Shown piece by piece: positions 36,676 through 45,232 of a stretch of DNA of 64,000 nt (within the stretch, counting starts at the first letter, position 1; each line of letters starts with the position of its first letter). The DNA is from RGIG1934 sp964492545. GTDB lineage: Bacteria; Bacillota; Clostridia; Lachnospirales; Lachnospiraceae. Position numbers and translations under genes: made by a program. The DNA is taken from contig CAZBKO010000001.1 of the NCBI GenBank assembly GCA_964492545.1, positions 1 to 64,000 of the forward strand, given 5' to 3'. The notes under the pieces were generated by a model that was not told the origin of the DNA, searched no databases, and was given only the letters and a program-made list of their open reading frames with translations.

Positions 36676-37515
36676 ATGGGAATGCTGTATTTGTGTGCAA
36701 CTCCAATAGGAAACTTGGAGGATATTACATACAGGGTAGTCAGAATTTTAAATGAAGTAGATTTAATAGGTGCTGAGGATACAAGAAACAGTATTAAGCT
36801 TCTCAATCATTTTGACATCAAGACACCTATGACCAGCTATCATGAATTTAATAAAATAGATAAAGCAAAATATCTTGTCAGACTTATGCAGGAAGGAAAA
36901 GATGTTGCACTGATAACAGATGCAGGAACACCTGGAATATCAGATCCTGGTGAGGAGCTTGTAAGGCAGTGCTATGAAGCAGGAATCAAAGTGACATCAC
37001 TTCCGGGACCGGCAGCATGCGTAACAGCACTTACAATTTCAGGATTGCCAACAAGAAGATTTGCATTTGAGGCATTTTTGCCTTCTGATAAGAAAGAGAA
37101 AAAAAGAATTCTTGAAGAGCTTAAGAGTGAGACAAGAACTATTATTTTATATGAGGCACCACACAGACTTGTGAAGACCTTGAACGAACTCCTTGAAGCA
37201 CTGGGAAATAGAAGAATAACGATATGTAAGGAGCTTACAAAGCGTTACGAAAGTGCCATGCAGACAACATTGGAAGAAGCCATAGCAAGCTACGAGGAGC
37301 GTGATCCTAAGGGGGAACATGTTCTGGTTATTGAAGGAAAGAGCTTTGATGACATAGATGAAGAAAGCCAGAGAGAGTGGCTGTCAATGTCGGTAGAAGA
37401 TCACATGGAATATTACGAGAAACAGGGAATTGACAGAAAAGAAGCCATGAAGCTTGTGGCTAAGGACAGAGGAGTTTCAAAACGTGATATTTATTCGCAG
37501 ATAAGCGTCAAATAA
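36676..37515 (+). CDS. rsmI: 16S rRNA (cytidine1402-2'-O)-methyltransferase
   Basis: Tetrapyrrole-methylase-fold enzyme that 2'-O-methylates C1402 of 16S rRNA. Motifs: CATPIGNLEDITYRVVRILN, AEDTRNSIKLLNHF, LITDAGTPGISDPGEELVRQ, SLPGPAACVTALTISGLPT and YEAPHRLVKTLNEL. A C-terminal HTH-like tail ends GVSKRDIYSQISVK. 279 residues. AAAGGAG precedes the ATG. Last gene of the yaaR block; same order as in Bacillus, where yabA and yazA are also present but here are missing. Confidence 0.95.
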   Translation: MGMLYLCATPIGNLEDITYRVVRILNEVDLIGAEDTRNSIKLLNHFDIKTPMTSYHEFNKIDKAKYLVRLMQEGKDVALITDAGTPGISDPGEELVRQCYEAGIKVTSLPGPAACVTALTISGLPTRRFAFEAFLPSDKKEKKRILEELKSETRTIILYEAPHRLVKTLNELLEALGNRRITICKELTKRYESAMQTTLEEAIASYEERDPKGEHVLVIEGKSFDDIDEESQREWLSMSVEDHMEYYEKQGIDRKEAMKLVAKDRGVSKRDIYSQISVK

Positions 37516-37529
37516 AGAGGGTGAGGCAA

Positions 37530-38654
37530 ATGAAACGTGGAAGAACCACACAATATATTGCTGTAATTGTAGTACTGGTATGCATTATCAGTACTATTTG
37601 TCATACTGGCATGTATGCAGATGAAAATAAAAAGAAGGTAATCCGCGTTGGCTACATTGGCTATAACGGTTTTATTGGGAAAAATGAGGGCGGAAGCTAT
37701 GAGGGCTATGGTGTGGAATTTCTAAATGAAATAGGGAAATACACCGGCTATGAATACACATATGAGCTGGACACCTGGAGTAAATGCTTGGAAAAGCTGA
37801 AGAATCATGAAATTGATATTGTATGTACGGCTAAGTACACGAAAGAACGTGATGAAGTTTATGACTATACAAGCCAGAGCTTCGGAACTGTGGTTGGAAT
37901 GCTATATTCACTGCCTAATAACGAAAATATATATTATGAAGATTATGAACATTTCAATAATAAGACCATTGGATTTTTGTCTGGAAGTATCAATACAAAG
38001 CTGGTGAGTGAATATTCAAAGAAACATGGATTTTCCTACAAATCCAGATACTATTCAAGTGATGCAGAAATGACATATGCACTCATGAATGGACAGGTTG
38101 ATATGATTGCATCAGAAAATATGGTGCGCCATGATGAGCTAAAGCTGGTTGGAAAATACAGCTGTGACGCATATTACATTATGTCCTATGAGGGCTCTGA
38201 ATGTATTCCTGAAATTAATCAGGTCATGAGCAGGATATTGGCTGATAATATCTCATATAGAGATGAGCTTCAGAGCAAATACTACGAAGATAAAGGCGTT
38301 GATTCTGACCCGTATTTGACTAGAGAAGAAATCGAATATATCAAGGAGCAGCAATCAATAAAAATCGGGTATTTGAGCAATCGCTATCCTGTATCATATT
38401 ATGATGAAAAGAAAAAACAGGCAGCAGGCATAGTTATAGATATTGTTGATAAATTATCGGGTATTAGCGGACTCAAGGTGGAGTATGTTCCCATGGACAG
38501 CATGAATCAATGTGTTAAGGCGATTGGAAATGGTGAAGTTGATGCTCTGGCAGGAATTTATTACAACAATATGGGGCTGAGTGAAAAGGGATACACATTT
38601 ACAAAAAAAGCTATATACAAGCTGTGTTGTACCAATGTATATGCTGGATTATGA
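37530..38654 (+). CDS. Hybrid sensor kinase, N-terminal half (two SBP_bac_3 sensor domains), frameshifted
   Basis: Extracytoplasmic sensor of an unorthodox kinase. A signal anchor (YIAVIVVLVCIISTICHTGM) is followed by a first periplasmic-binding-type domain (VIRVGYIGYNGFIGK, GYGVEFLNEIGKYTGYEYTY, HEIDIVCTAKYTKERDEVYD) and the first lobe of a second one (SIKIGYLSNRYPVSYYDEK). These resemble amino-acid binding proteins. The frame ends at 38654 after IYKLCCTNVYAGL. One fewer A in the A7 run at 38603-38609 would give TKKLYTSCVVPMYM and join the next frame, so this is one gene split by a +1 shift. Start ATG 37530 behind GAGGGTGAGG; a GTG at 37521 is the alternative. It follows rsmI by 14 bases. 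Confidence 0.8.
   Translation: MKRGRTTQYIAVIVVLVCIISTICHTGMYADENKKKVIRVGYIGYNGFIGKNEGGSYEGYGVEFLNEIGKYTGYEYTYELDTWSKCLEKLKNHEIDIVCTAKYTKERDEVYDYTSQSFGTVVGMLYSLPNNENIYYEDYEHFNNKTIGFLSGSINTKLVSEYSKKHGFSYKSRYYSSDAEMTYALMNGQVDMIASENMVRHDELKLVGKYSCDAYYIMSYEGSECIPEINQVMSRILADNISYRDELQSKYYEDKGVDSDPYLTREEIEYIKEQQSIKIGYLSNRYPVSYYDEKKKQAAGIVIDIVDKLSGISGLKVEYVPMDSMNQCVKAIGNGEVDALAGIYYNNMGLSEKGYTFTKKAIYKLCCTNVYAGL
38603..38609 (+). other. A7 homopolymer with probable +1 frameshift
   Basis: Seven A between ACA-type context (c at 38602) and G 38610. With six A the sensor reads through TKKLYTSC into the kinase frame. It may be a sequencing indel, a phase-variable site, programmed slippage or a true null mutation. 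Confidence 0.7.
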
Positions 38655-40719
38655 CTACTCTCATGATGAAAATGTAATAATTGCGGTTCCAAAAATACTA
38701 GAGGATATGAATTTAAGCTATGAAAATGCACAGATTGTTTACTACAGTACGGCTAAAGAGTGCCTTGATGCAGTTGTTTCAGGTGCCGCAGATGTCACTT
38801 TACAGAATGAGTATATAGGAAATTACTGGTTACAAAAGCCAAAGTATTTGCAGATTGAACTAAATCCATACTATAACATTGATGATAGCAATGTAATTGT
38901 GTGCAACTCAGAAGAAAATTCTTATATTTACACAATATTTAGCAAATGCATTGAAGCAGTATCGCAGGACAGCATAAACAGAATAATAACACATGACACA
39001 CTGCTGTCGCCATATAGTCTTTCAACACATGATATATATGTTAAGTATAAAAAATGGATCGATGTAATAATTGCTTTGGTTGGTTTGTGCATTGTAATGC
39101 TTGTATTTGTCATAATCAGCATCAGAATTAATTTGAAGAAAATCAAGGTAAAAAATGAACAGCTTGCGCAATCAGCTTTGCAGGCCAATAATGCGAACCT
39201 TGCAAAACGGGAATTCTTAACCAAGATTAGCCATGATATCAGGACCCCTATGAATGTCATTACAGGAATATCGGCGGTTGCCAGGGAGCATACTGATGAT
39301 AAGGCTAAAATGGAAGACTGCTTTGATAAGATAGATGAGGCATCAGGAATTTTGTTGAATATTGTAAATGATGTTCTTGACATGTCGGCAATAGAAAGCA
39401 ATAAAATGCACATAATGAGAACACCTTTTGATATGAAAAAGTTGCTGTCGAGATTGATGAAATCATATAATCAGCAATGTCGCGAAAAGGGAATAAAGTT
39501 TGTAATGATGGTAAATGACATAAATGATGAATATGTTATCGGCGATGACATAAAGGTTTACCAAATACTATCAAACATTTTGTCAAATGCTGTAAAGTAT
39601 ACATCGACCGATGGTGAAGTTGAAATTGTGGCATCACAGATGGGCGATAAAAATGGAACGGTATATCTTAGATTTGTAATTAGAGATACCGGATGCGGTA
39701 TCAGTGAGGAAATGATGGAAAGACTGTATATTCCATTTGAACAGGATAGAAACATTTCGGCAAATTCAGGAAATGGCAATGGACTTGGCCTGTCAATTAC
39801 AAAGAATCTGGTTGAAATACTGCATGGAGCCATTAACATTGAATCGGTTCAGGGAGAAGGAACAACGGTTGTAATTGATTTGCCATTTGAATCAACAAGA
39901 CATAGCTTTGAGGATAAATCAAATATTTTCAACGGAATTAAAGTGCTTGTGGCTGATGCTGATGATGAATCAGGCAGATATATGAGCACTGTACTAAGCA
40001 ATATGAAGGTGGAGTATGAGATTGTAAAATCATTTACAGATATATGTGACACCATAAGAGCAGGTGGGTACAAAATATGTATAATTGACGGTAGCGTAAT
40101 TGACAAGGATTCCAGTGAAAATATTAGAAATATAAGAAAATCATTTGATTATAAAGAATTATCCATTATAGTTGCAACAAATGAGGGGCATGAATATGAA
40201 CAGGAGATGATTAGAGAAGGTGCTGATATGATAGTTCAAAAGCCACTGTTTCAGTCAACATTATTCAATGTCCTTATTAATATAGGTGGAAAATATAGGA
40301 CAGCAGGCAACGTATCATCGCAGTATAATTTTGATGGAAAGTCAATACTTGTGGTAGAGGATAACGACCTCAACATGGCAATTGTATGTGAAATGCTAAA
40401 AAATGTGGGTGCGAACGTAATCAAAGCATGGAACGGAAAAGAAGCTGTTGAAATTTACAGGGAATACGAAAACATAATTGACATTATTTTGATGGACATT
40501 CAGATGCCACAGATGGATGGATACGAGGCAACAAGAGTGATAAGGAAGTTGTCTGAAAAATCGGCAGTTGTGCCAATAATAGCGCTGACAGCCAATGCAC
40601 TGACTGAGGATATTACAGCTTCAATTTCGGCAGGAATGAATGCACACATATCAAAACCAATAGATATTCAGGCTTTATACGCATGTATAGATAGTGAGAT
40701 TAATACAATATATAAATAG
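38611..40719 (+). CDS. Hybrid sensor kinase, C-terminal half (HisKA, HATPase, two receivers)
   Basis: Continuation of the preceding frame: the rest of the second binding-protein domain (IIAVPKILEDMNLSYENAQI), a membrane segment (VIIALVGLCIVMLVFVIISI) and a HisKA domain with the phospho-His in FLTKISHDIRTPMNVITG. HATPase follows with NILSNAVKYT (N box), DTGCGISEEMM and GNGLGLSITKNLVEILHG. A first receiver-like domain (IKVLVADADDESGRYMS, CIIDGSVIDKDS) lacks the usual LMDxxMP context and looks degenerate. A complete second receiver has Asp in IILMDIQMPQMDGYEAT. As written, the half could start only internally (for example ATG 38635), without a clear ribosome site. The likely role is nutrient sensing with an unknown output partner. 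Confidence 0.82.
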   Translation, partial: LYTSCVVPMYMLDYDYSHDENVIIAVPKILEDMNLSYENAQIVYYSTAKECLDAVVSGAADVTLQNEYIGNYWLQKPKYLQIELNPYYNIDDSNVIVCNSEENSYIYTIFSKCIEAVSQDSINRIITHDTLLSPYSLSTHDIYVKYKKWIDVIIALVGLCIVMLVFVIISIRINLKKIKVKNEQLAQSALQANNANLAKREFLTKISHDIRTPMNVITGISAVAREHTDDKAKMEDCFDKIDEASGILLNIVNDVLDMSAIESNKMHIMRTPFDMKKLLSRLMKSYNQQCREKGIKFVMMVNDINDEYVIGDDIKVYQILSNILSNAVKYTSTDGEVEIVASQMGDKNGTVYLRFVIRDTGCGISEEMMERLYIPFEQDRNISANSGNGNGLGLSITKNLVEILHGAINIESVQGEGTTVVIDLPFESTRHSFEDKSNIFNGIKVLVADADDESGRYMSTVLSNMKVEYEIVKSFTDICDTIRAGGYKICIIDGSVIDKDSSENIRNIRKSFDYKELSIIVATNEGHEYEQEMIREGADMIVQKPLFQSTLFNVLINIGGKYRTAGNVSSQYNFDGKSILVVEDNDLNMAIVCEMLKNVGANVIKAWNGKEAVEIYREYENIIDIILMDIQMPQMDGYEATRVIRKLSEKSAVVPIIALTANALTEDITASISAGMNAHISKPIDIQALYACIDSEINTIYK

Positions 40720-40736
40720 CATATTGGGAGCAGTGA

Positions 40737-41336
40737 ATGCTAAATTATATTTGGGCCGTTATGATTTTGGGTGCCGTTGTATATGCAATGGTGACAGGAA
40801 ATATGGAAGATTTGACAAATGGCCTTTTGGACTCATCCAAAGAAGCAGTTAATATTTGCATGGTGATGCTTGGGGTTGTGGCAATGTGGTCAGGAGTCAT
40901 GGAGGTAGCAAGAAAAAGTGGAATTGTTGAAGGAATAACAAATAAAATATACCCATTTGTACATTATATGTTTCCTGGTATTCCGAGAAATCAAAAAGCA
41001 CTCGAGTATATTTCAACAAATATTGTAGCTAATATTTTGGGACTCGGCTGGGCGGCAACACCTGCAGGGTTAAAGGCGATGGAAGAACTGGGTAAACTGG
41101 AGGAAGAACGCAGGAATGCGGATGCTATGCCAAAAGGAATTGCCAGCAATGAAATGTGCACCTTTCTAGTGCTGAATATATCTTCGTTGCAATTAATTCC
41201 AGTGAATATCATTGCCTATCGCAGTCAGTATGGAAGTGTGAATCCTACCGCAGTGGTAGGACCTGGGATCGCAGCGACGTTATGCAGCACTCTGGTGGCG
41301 GTGGTGTTTTGCAAGATTATGCAGGATAAAAGCTAA
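40737..41336 (+). CDS. spmA: Spore maturation protein A
   Basis: Membrane protein with a Gate (nucleoside-recognition) domain, 199 residues. In Bacillus SpmA and SpmB are needed for dehydration of the spore core. Seen: several hydrophobic segments, NICMVMLGVVAMWSGVMEVA, YISTNIVANILGLGWAATPA and GIASNEMCTFLVLNISSLQL with the strongly conserved N-rich signatures. The spacing from the kinase is 17 bases, so it may be cotranscribed. The usual partner spmB is not next in line but 530 bases away on the opposite strand. Confidence 0.92.
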   Translation: MLNYIWAVMILGAVVYAMVTGNMEDLTNGLLDSSKEAVNICMVMLGVVAMWSGVMEVARKSGIVEGITNKIYPFVHYMFPGIPRNQKALEYISTNIVANILGLGWAATPAGLKAMEELGKLEEERRNADAMPKGIASNEMCTFLVLNISSLQLIPVNIIAYRSQYGSVNPTAVVGPGIAATLCSTLVAVVFCKIMQDKS

Positions 41337-41439
41337 AAATTCACATGTGGCATTATTTGAATGATGGAGTTATTATTAGAATAATTTAGATAAGATTGGT
41401 GTAAAGAGGTGGAATTACTTGATGTAAAGGAGATAATTT

Positions 41440-41860
41440 ATGGCGGATAATAAAGAGTGGCAAGTAGAACTGGAAGAGTATATTCGTCAAGGGGAACCAG
41501 ATGTAATAGAAAAAGTAATGCTTGGAAAACAGCAATGAAACATTTGCTACCAATTCATGGTACTTTAGAAATGCATTATGATTTGAATAACAGGTATATG
41601 CATATTGATTATGTAAGCAAAAGTGCCATTCAAAGTGCCATTCAAAGTGCCAAAATGGCACTTTGAAACTCACATTGGAAGAATTGACATTGTTGAATAT
41701 TCTTAAAACGGAGCCAACAGCAACTCAGAAGCGGATAGCGGAGCTGTCTGGAAAGTCAGAGAGAACAATCAAGCGTAGAACAGTCGAATTACAAGAGAAA
41801 GGTTACATTTGTCGTGAAAATGGTAAGCGTAATGGAAAATGGAATATTTTGATTGATTGA
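41440..41860 (+). pseudogene. Decayed AlbA_2/Schlafen-type DNA-binding protein gene
   Basis: Three pieces in different frames: a 32-codon start with good ribosome site (AAAGGAG; MADNKEWQVELEEYIRQGEP) ending at TGA 41536, an internal part 41535-41666 (DYVSKSAIQSAIQSA) and a winged-helix tail from TTG 41663 (ILKTEPTATQKRIAELSGKS, ERTIKRRTVELQEKGYI). Repeated 'KSAIQSAI' linkers followed by such a wing are typical of AlbA_2-domain ATP-binding proteins, whose central domain is missing here. It separates spmA from the inverted spmB, and may be the scar of the rearrangement. Confidence 0.5.
41620..41664 (+). repeat. 12-bp tandem repeat and palindrome
   Basis: AAAGTGCCATTC occurs twice (41620-41643); the third unit AAAGTGCCA (41644-41652) is followed by AAA and TGGCACTTT (41656-41664), a perfect 9-bp inverted repeat. 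The repeat encodes the KSAIQSAI linker of the pseudogene. Confidence 0.8.
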
Positions 41861-41866
41861 GAGTAT

Positions 41867-42391
41867 TTACATCCACCCGGCCATAACCACACTTGCCACA
41901 ATCCCGGCAAATGTGGCAAACAGAGCACCGGTCAGGGTCCATCGTGTCTTAGTGACTTTAACTGTCATGAAGTAGACGGACATAGTGTAGAATATCGTTT
42001 CAGTGCATGACATAGCGATTGAAAGAATCAAACCCTCGTAAGAATCAGGACCATAGTTTTTAAAAATATCAAGAACAAGTCCTGTAGCGGCGGAAGAGGA
42101 AAACATTTTAATAATAAATGCAGGGATAACTGCGGCAGGGATGTGCAAAATACCTGCACATTTGGCGAACTGATCAGTTAAAAAGGAAAGCAGCCCGGAA
42201 GAGCTTACAGCACCCACACCAATCATCAGACCGACCATGGTTGGAAGTATTTTAAAAACAGTCATCACCCCATCCTTAGCCCCAAAAACAAAATCATCAT
42301 ATACAGCATTTTTATTAAGAATGGAATATCCAACAATGCAGAAAATAGTTAATGGAATTACAGCTTGAGAAATATAGTTCAAAAGATACAT
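41867..42391 (-). CDS. spmB: Spore maturation protein B
   Basis: Second Gate-domain membrane protein of the SpmA/SpmB pair, about 174 residues. Seen: YISQAVIPLTIFCIVGYSIL, VYDDFVFGAKDGVMTVFKIL, PTMVGLMIGVGAVSSSG, IKMFSSSAATGLVLDIFKNY and CTETIFYTMSVYFMTVKVTK, all SpmB signatures. It is encoded on the minus strand, convergent with spmA, which is unusual since the two normally form an operon. The start ATG 42391 has no good ribosome site; GTG at 42400 is an alternative. Divergent from dltA with about 100 bases between. Confidence 0.9.
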   Translation of the reverse strand: MYLLNYISQAVIPLTIFCIVGYSILNKNAVYDDFVFGAKDGVMTVFKILPTMVGLMIGVGAVSSSGLLSFLTDQFAKCAGILHIPAAVIPAFIIKMFSSSAATGLVLDIFKNYGPDSYEGLILSIAMSCTETIFYTMSVYFMTVKVTKTRWTLTGALFATFAGIVASVVMAGWM

Positions 42392-42434
42392 AAACACCAC
42401 AATTGGAGATAATTTAGTACAATATATTCAATTA

Positions 42435-42463
42435 TTGACTAATATATTCAAAAATGCTAGAAT
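42435..42463 (+). promoter_or_regulatory. Promoter of the Dlt-like surface operon
   Basis: TTGACT (42435-42440), 17 bases, TAGAAT (42458-42463). The ATG at 42502 has GGAGG upstream. It is the only clear promoter at the head of the long plus-strand run. Confidence 0.8.
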
Positions 42464-42501
42464 TAGCAAGATACCGTACAATAGTGTAAATGGAGGATAA
42501 A

Positions 42502-44022
42502 ATGAAGAGAACAGTTTTGGATTTTCTTGATAAGTCAACAGCAGACTTTCCGGAAAAAATAGCATTTGCAGATCAGAATAATTCAGTTACTTATGCAAAA
42601 TTAAGTGAACTGGCAAAAATAATAGGAAGTAATATTAACAAGGCTTTACCAGATTGCAGCAGAAAGCCGGTAGTTGTATTTATAGATAGAGATATAGAAA
42701 GTCTTATAGCATTTATGGGTGTGGTTGAAAGTGGTAATTTCTACGTGCCGGTTGACAGATTGATGCCGGTCAGCAGAATTGAACTCATATTCAACACGCT
42801 AAGTCCTGTGGGTGTAATAATGAACGAAAAAGATGCTCAGATATTAGAGCAGATTAATTATAAGGGTGCAGAATTCCTTTATGACGAGATTATTACAGGA
42901 GAAATAGAAGAAGAAAAGCTCGTACTTGTACGAGACAATATGCTTGATACTGACCCTTTATATGCCATATTTACATCGGGCTCAACAGGTGTTCCAAAGG
43001 GCGTAGTAGTTGGAAATCATTCTGTAATCGATCTTGTGGACAATTTTAGAGAAGAATTTGATTTTGATGAGACAAGAGTATTTGGTAATCAGGCACCATT
43101 TGATTTTGATGTATCAGTAAAGGACATATATTCAACGCTCAGAAATGGGGCAACACTATATGTAGTACCAAAGGTACTTTTTATTGCGCCGGCTAAGCTC
43201 ATATCATATTTGAATGATCATAAGATAAATACAATAATCTGGGCAGCTTCAGCACTAAGAATTATTGAGAATCTTAAGGCATTTAAGAAGCAGCTTCCGG
43301 AATATCTAAGATCAGTTATGTTTTCAGGCGAGATTATGTCCAATAAGGTACTCAATTATTGGAGAACTAATCTTCCGGAGGTACAGTATGTTAATCTGTA
43401 CGGACCAACAGAGATAACATGTAATTGTACATTTTACAAAGTCGACAGACCATATCAGGATGATGAGACACTTCCAATAGGCGTTCCATTTAAGAATACA
43501 GGAATTGTTTTATTGGATGAGGATAAGCCTGTAGAAGCCGGAAAAACAGGAGAAATATGTGTTACTGGTTCATCGCTGGCTCTTGGATATTACAACAATC
43601 CTGAGAAGACAGCGGAGGCATTCTGCCAGAATCCTATCAACACAGTTTATCCGGAAAAAATATATAGAACAGGCGACCTTGGCTATTTCAATGAAGAAGG
43701 ACAGCTTATGTTTGTATCTAGAAAGGATTATCAGATTAAGCATATGGGTCATAGAATTGAGCTCGGCGAAATCGAAGTAATTGCAAATGCATTATCATAT
43801 ATTGATGCAGCGTGCTGTGTGTATGACGATAAGAAAGAGAAAATAGTAATGTTCTATCAGTCAGCAGAAGAGTGCGACAAGAAGATACTAACAGACCTTG
43901 GAACAAGTCTTCCAAAGTATATGTTCCCTAACAGGCTTATGCATTTTGAAGCACTTCCAATGACTAAGAATGGCAAGATAGATAGAGTAAGTCTTAAGAA
44001 AGAGTATATTGAAAATGTATAA
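42502..44022 (+). CDS. dltA: DltA-like D-alanine (amino acid) - carrier protein ligase
   Basis: ANL-family adenylating enzyme that activates an amino acid, normally D-Ala, and loads it on DltC. Motifs: IFTSGSTGVPKGVVVGNHSV (A3), ANL core YVNLYGPTEITCNCTFYKV, YRTGDLGYFNEEGQLMFVSR, DYQIKHMGHRIELGEIEV and the C-terminal Lys in MTKNGKIDRVSLKKEY. About 506 residues. The start is ATG 42502, set by GGAGG that contains an upstream in-frame ATG. Followed with an 8-base overlap by a GNAT gene, which is not part of classical dlt operons, so the substrate may not be D-Ala. Confidence 0.85.
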   Translation: MKRTVLDFLDKSTADFPEKIAFADQNNSVTYAKLSELAKIIGSNINKALPDCSRKPVVVFIDRDIESLIAFMGVVESGNFYVPVDRLMPVSRIELIFNTLSPVGVIMNEKDAQILEQINYKGAEFLYDEIITGEIEEEKLVLVRDNMLDTDPLYAIFTSGSTGVPKGVVVGNHSVIDLVDNFREEFDFDETRVFGNQAPFDFDVSVKDIYSTLRNGATLYVVPKVLFIAPAKLISYLNDHKINTIIWAASALRIIENLKAFKKQLPEYLRSVMFSGEIMSNKVLNYWRTNLPEVQYVNLYGPTEITCNCTFYKVDRPYQDDETLPIGVPFKNTGIVLLDEDKPVEAGKTGEICVTGSSLALGYYNNPEKTAEAFCQNPINTVYPEKIYRTGDLGYFNEEGQLMFVSRKDYQIKHMGHRIELGEIEVIANALSYIDAACCVYDDKKEKIVMFYQSAEECDKKILTDLGTSLPKYMFPNRLMHFEALPMTKNGKIDRVSLKKEYIENV

Positions 44023-44818
44023 GATAGAATCTTTTGAACAGTATAGAAGTATAGTCAAGGCATTTAAGGCAGCCCATTCTCCGGCAGCCACCAATTGCTA
44101 CTTTATGCCAAATGAAGTCAAGAAATATATTGAGAAGTCTAAGCTGTATTACAGCGAATATGATGAGCTTCTGTGCATATATGTAGTTGAGAAAGAGTAT
44201 GATCATTTATATTATTATTGTGCTGCTGATTCAGAACCATTAATAGCAAAGGAAGATAAGACAATAGTTCTTGATTTTGTTACAAGAAAAGAAAAAGAAG
44301 AACTTCTAAAGAAGGAAGAGCTTAGATTTTCAAATGCCGGTTTTGAAAGATACAAATACTATATAAGAATGAGTAGAGCTGTTGAGACTGAGGCTGTTAG
44401 CTGTAAATACACCCTTGGATATGGTGACACAGTCTACAGCAGTGATATAAGAAGACTGTGGGAAAACAGTCTGGATGCATTAAGTACACCGCTTCCCTCA
44501 GAAGAAGAAATGGATGAGATGATTAAGAGTGAAACAGTTTACTATATGCTGGACGGCGAAAAGATTATAGCAGCTGTATATATGGATGTTTCAGGCAAGA
44601 ACTGCCTGCTGCAGCACATATCGGTGGATAATTCCTACAGAAAACAGGGACTTGGTAAGATAATGCTGAAATATGCGTTTAATATGGTAAGCTCACACAA
44701 AAGCGTTTCTTCATGTAATTTGTGGGTGGATATTGATAACACTCCGGCTTTTAACATGTATAAAAAGAATGGATTTACAGAAGATGGGCTAGTTTCTATA
44801 CAGTATTTATATAAATAA
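44015..44818 (+). CDS. GNAT acetyltransferase within the Dlt-like operon
   Basis: About 267 residues. The N-terminal half (EQYRSIVKAFKAAHSPAATN, YYSEYDELLCIYVVEKEYDH) has no recognised fold. The C-terminal half is a GNAT domain: GEKIIAAVYMDVSGKN, LLQHISVDNSYRKQGLGKIM with the acetyl-CoA loop QGLGK, and DNTPAFNMYKKNGF. It overlaps dltA by 8 bases and precedes dltC, so it is translated together with them. It may acetylate the amino acid or the carrier-bound group, or protect the cell from the adenylated product; all of these are inference. Confidence 0.7.
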   Translation: MYKIESFEQYRSIVKAFKAAHSPAATNCYFMPNEVKKYIEKSKLYYSEYDELLCIYVVEKEYDHLYYYCAADSEPLIAKEDKTIVLDFVTRKEKEELLKKEELRFSNAGFERYKYYIRMSRAVETEAVSCKYTLGYGDTVYSSDIRRLWENSLDALSTPLPSEEEMDEMIKSETVYYMLDGEKIIAAVYMDVSGKNCLLQHISVDNSYRKQGLGKIMLKYAFNMVSSHKSVSSCNLWVDIDNTPAFNMYKKNGFTEDGLVSIQYLYK

Positions 44819-44820
44819 AG

Positions 44821-44849
44821 TTTACAAAAAAATGTTAAGATGTTAAAAT
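44821..44849 (+). promoter_or_regulatory. Internal promoter before dltC
   Basis: TTTACA (44821-44826), 17 bases, TAAAAT (44844-44849), directly after the GNAT stop and 35 bases before the dltC ATG. It could supply extra carrier protein. Confidence 0.5.
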
Positions 44850-44883
44850 TGATTATAAAAATACAATAGAAAGGTGAATAGTG

Positions 44884-45114
44884 ATGAAAGAACAGTTAAT
44901 GGAAATATTAAAGGACTTACGTCCAGAGGTTGATTTTGAAAATGAAACACAGCTTATCGATGGTGGTGTACTTGATTCATTTGATATTGTGTCATTAATC
45001 GCAGAACTCAATGAAACATTCGAAATTGAAATCAACGTTGAAGATTTATTACCAGAGAACTTTAACAGCGTTAGCGCTATGATGGAATTAATTGAGAAGC
45101 TTGAAAATGAATAA
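44884..45114 (+). CDS. dltC: D-alanyl carrier protein-like ACP
   Basis: Small acidic carrier, 76 residues, with the phosphopantetheine Ser in GGVLDSFDIVSLIAELNETF. Carries the activated amino acid from DltA to the membrane acyltransferase DltB. The start is ATG 44884 behind AAAGGTG; GTG/ATG at 44881 is too close. Followed by a hairpin at 45128 and then dltB. Classical dlt operons place dltC after dltB; here it comes before. Confidence 0.9.
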   Translation: MKEQLMEILKDLRPEVDFENETQLIDGGVLDSFDIVSLIAELNETFEIEINVEDLLPENFNSVSAMMELIEKLENE

Positions 45115-45127
45115 GTAATTGTTGCGG

Positions 45128-45151
45128 TAGAACCTTTGAAAGAAGGTTCTA
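45128..45151 (+). terminator. Intercistronic hairpin between dltC and dltB
   Basis: TAGAACCTT (45128-45136) and AAGGTTCTA (45143-45151) form a perfect 9-bp stem with a 6-base loop. No T run follows, so it may stabilise the dltC mRNA end or attenuate rather than terminate fully. Confidence 0.55.
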
Positions 45152-45232
45152 TCTGTATGTTTACAGAATAGATAATTATGACATGTTTTATACATTTACA
45201 AATATTTATATAAAAGAATAATGAGGTAAAAA

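Noticed and set aside
37521..41336. Programmed frameshift as the favoured reading of the kinase break
   Set aside because: No slippery A6G-type stimulator or downstream structure could be shown; kept only as one possibility.
42502..45114. Adenylation enzyme and carrier as a non-ribosomal peptide module
   Set aside because: Followed by MBOAT and SGNH proteins and a wall-polymer locus, which fits a Dlt-type system; no condensation domain is present.
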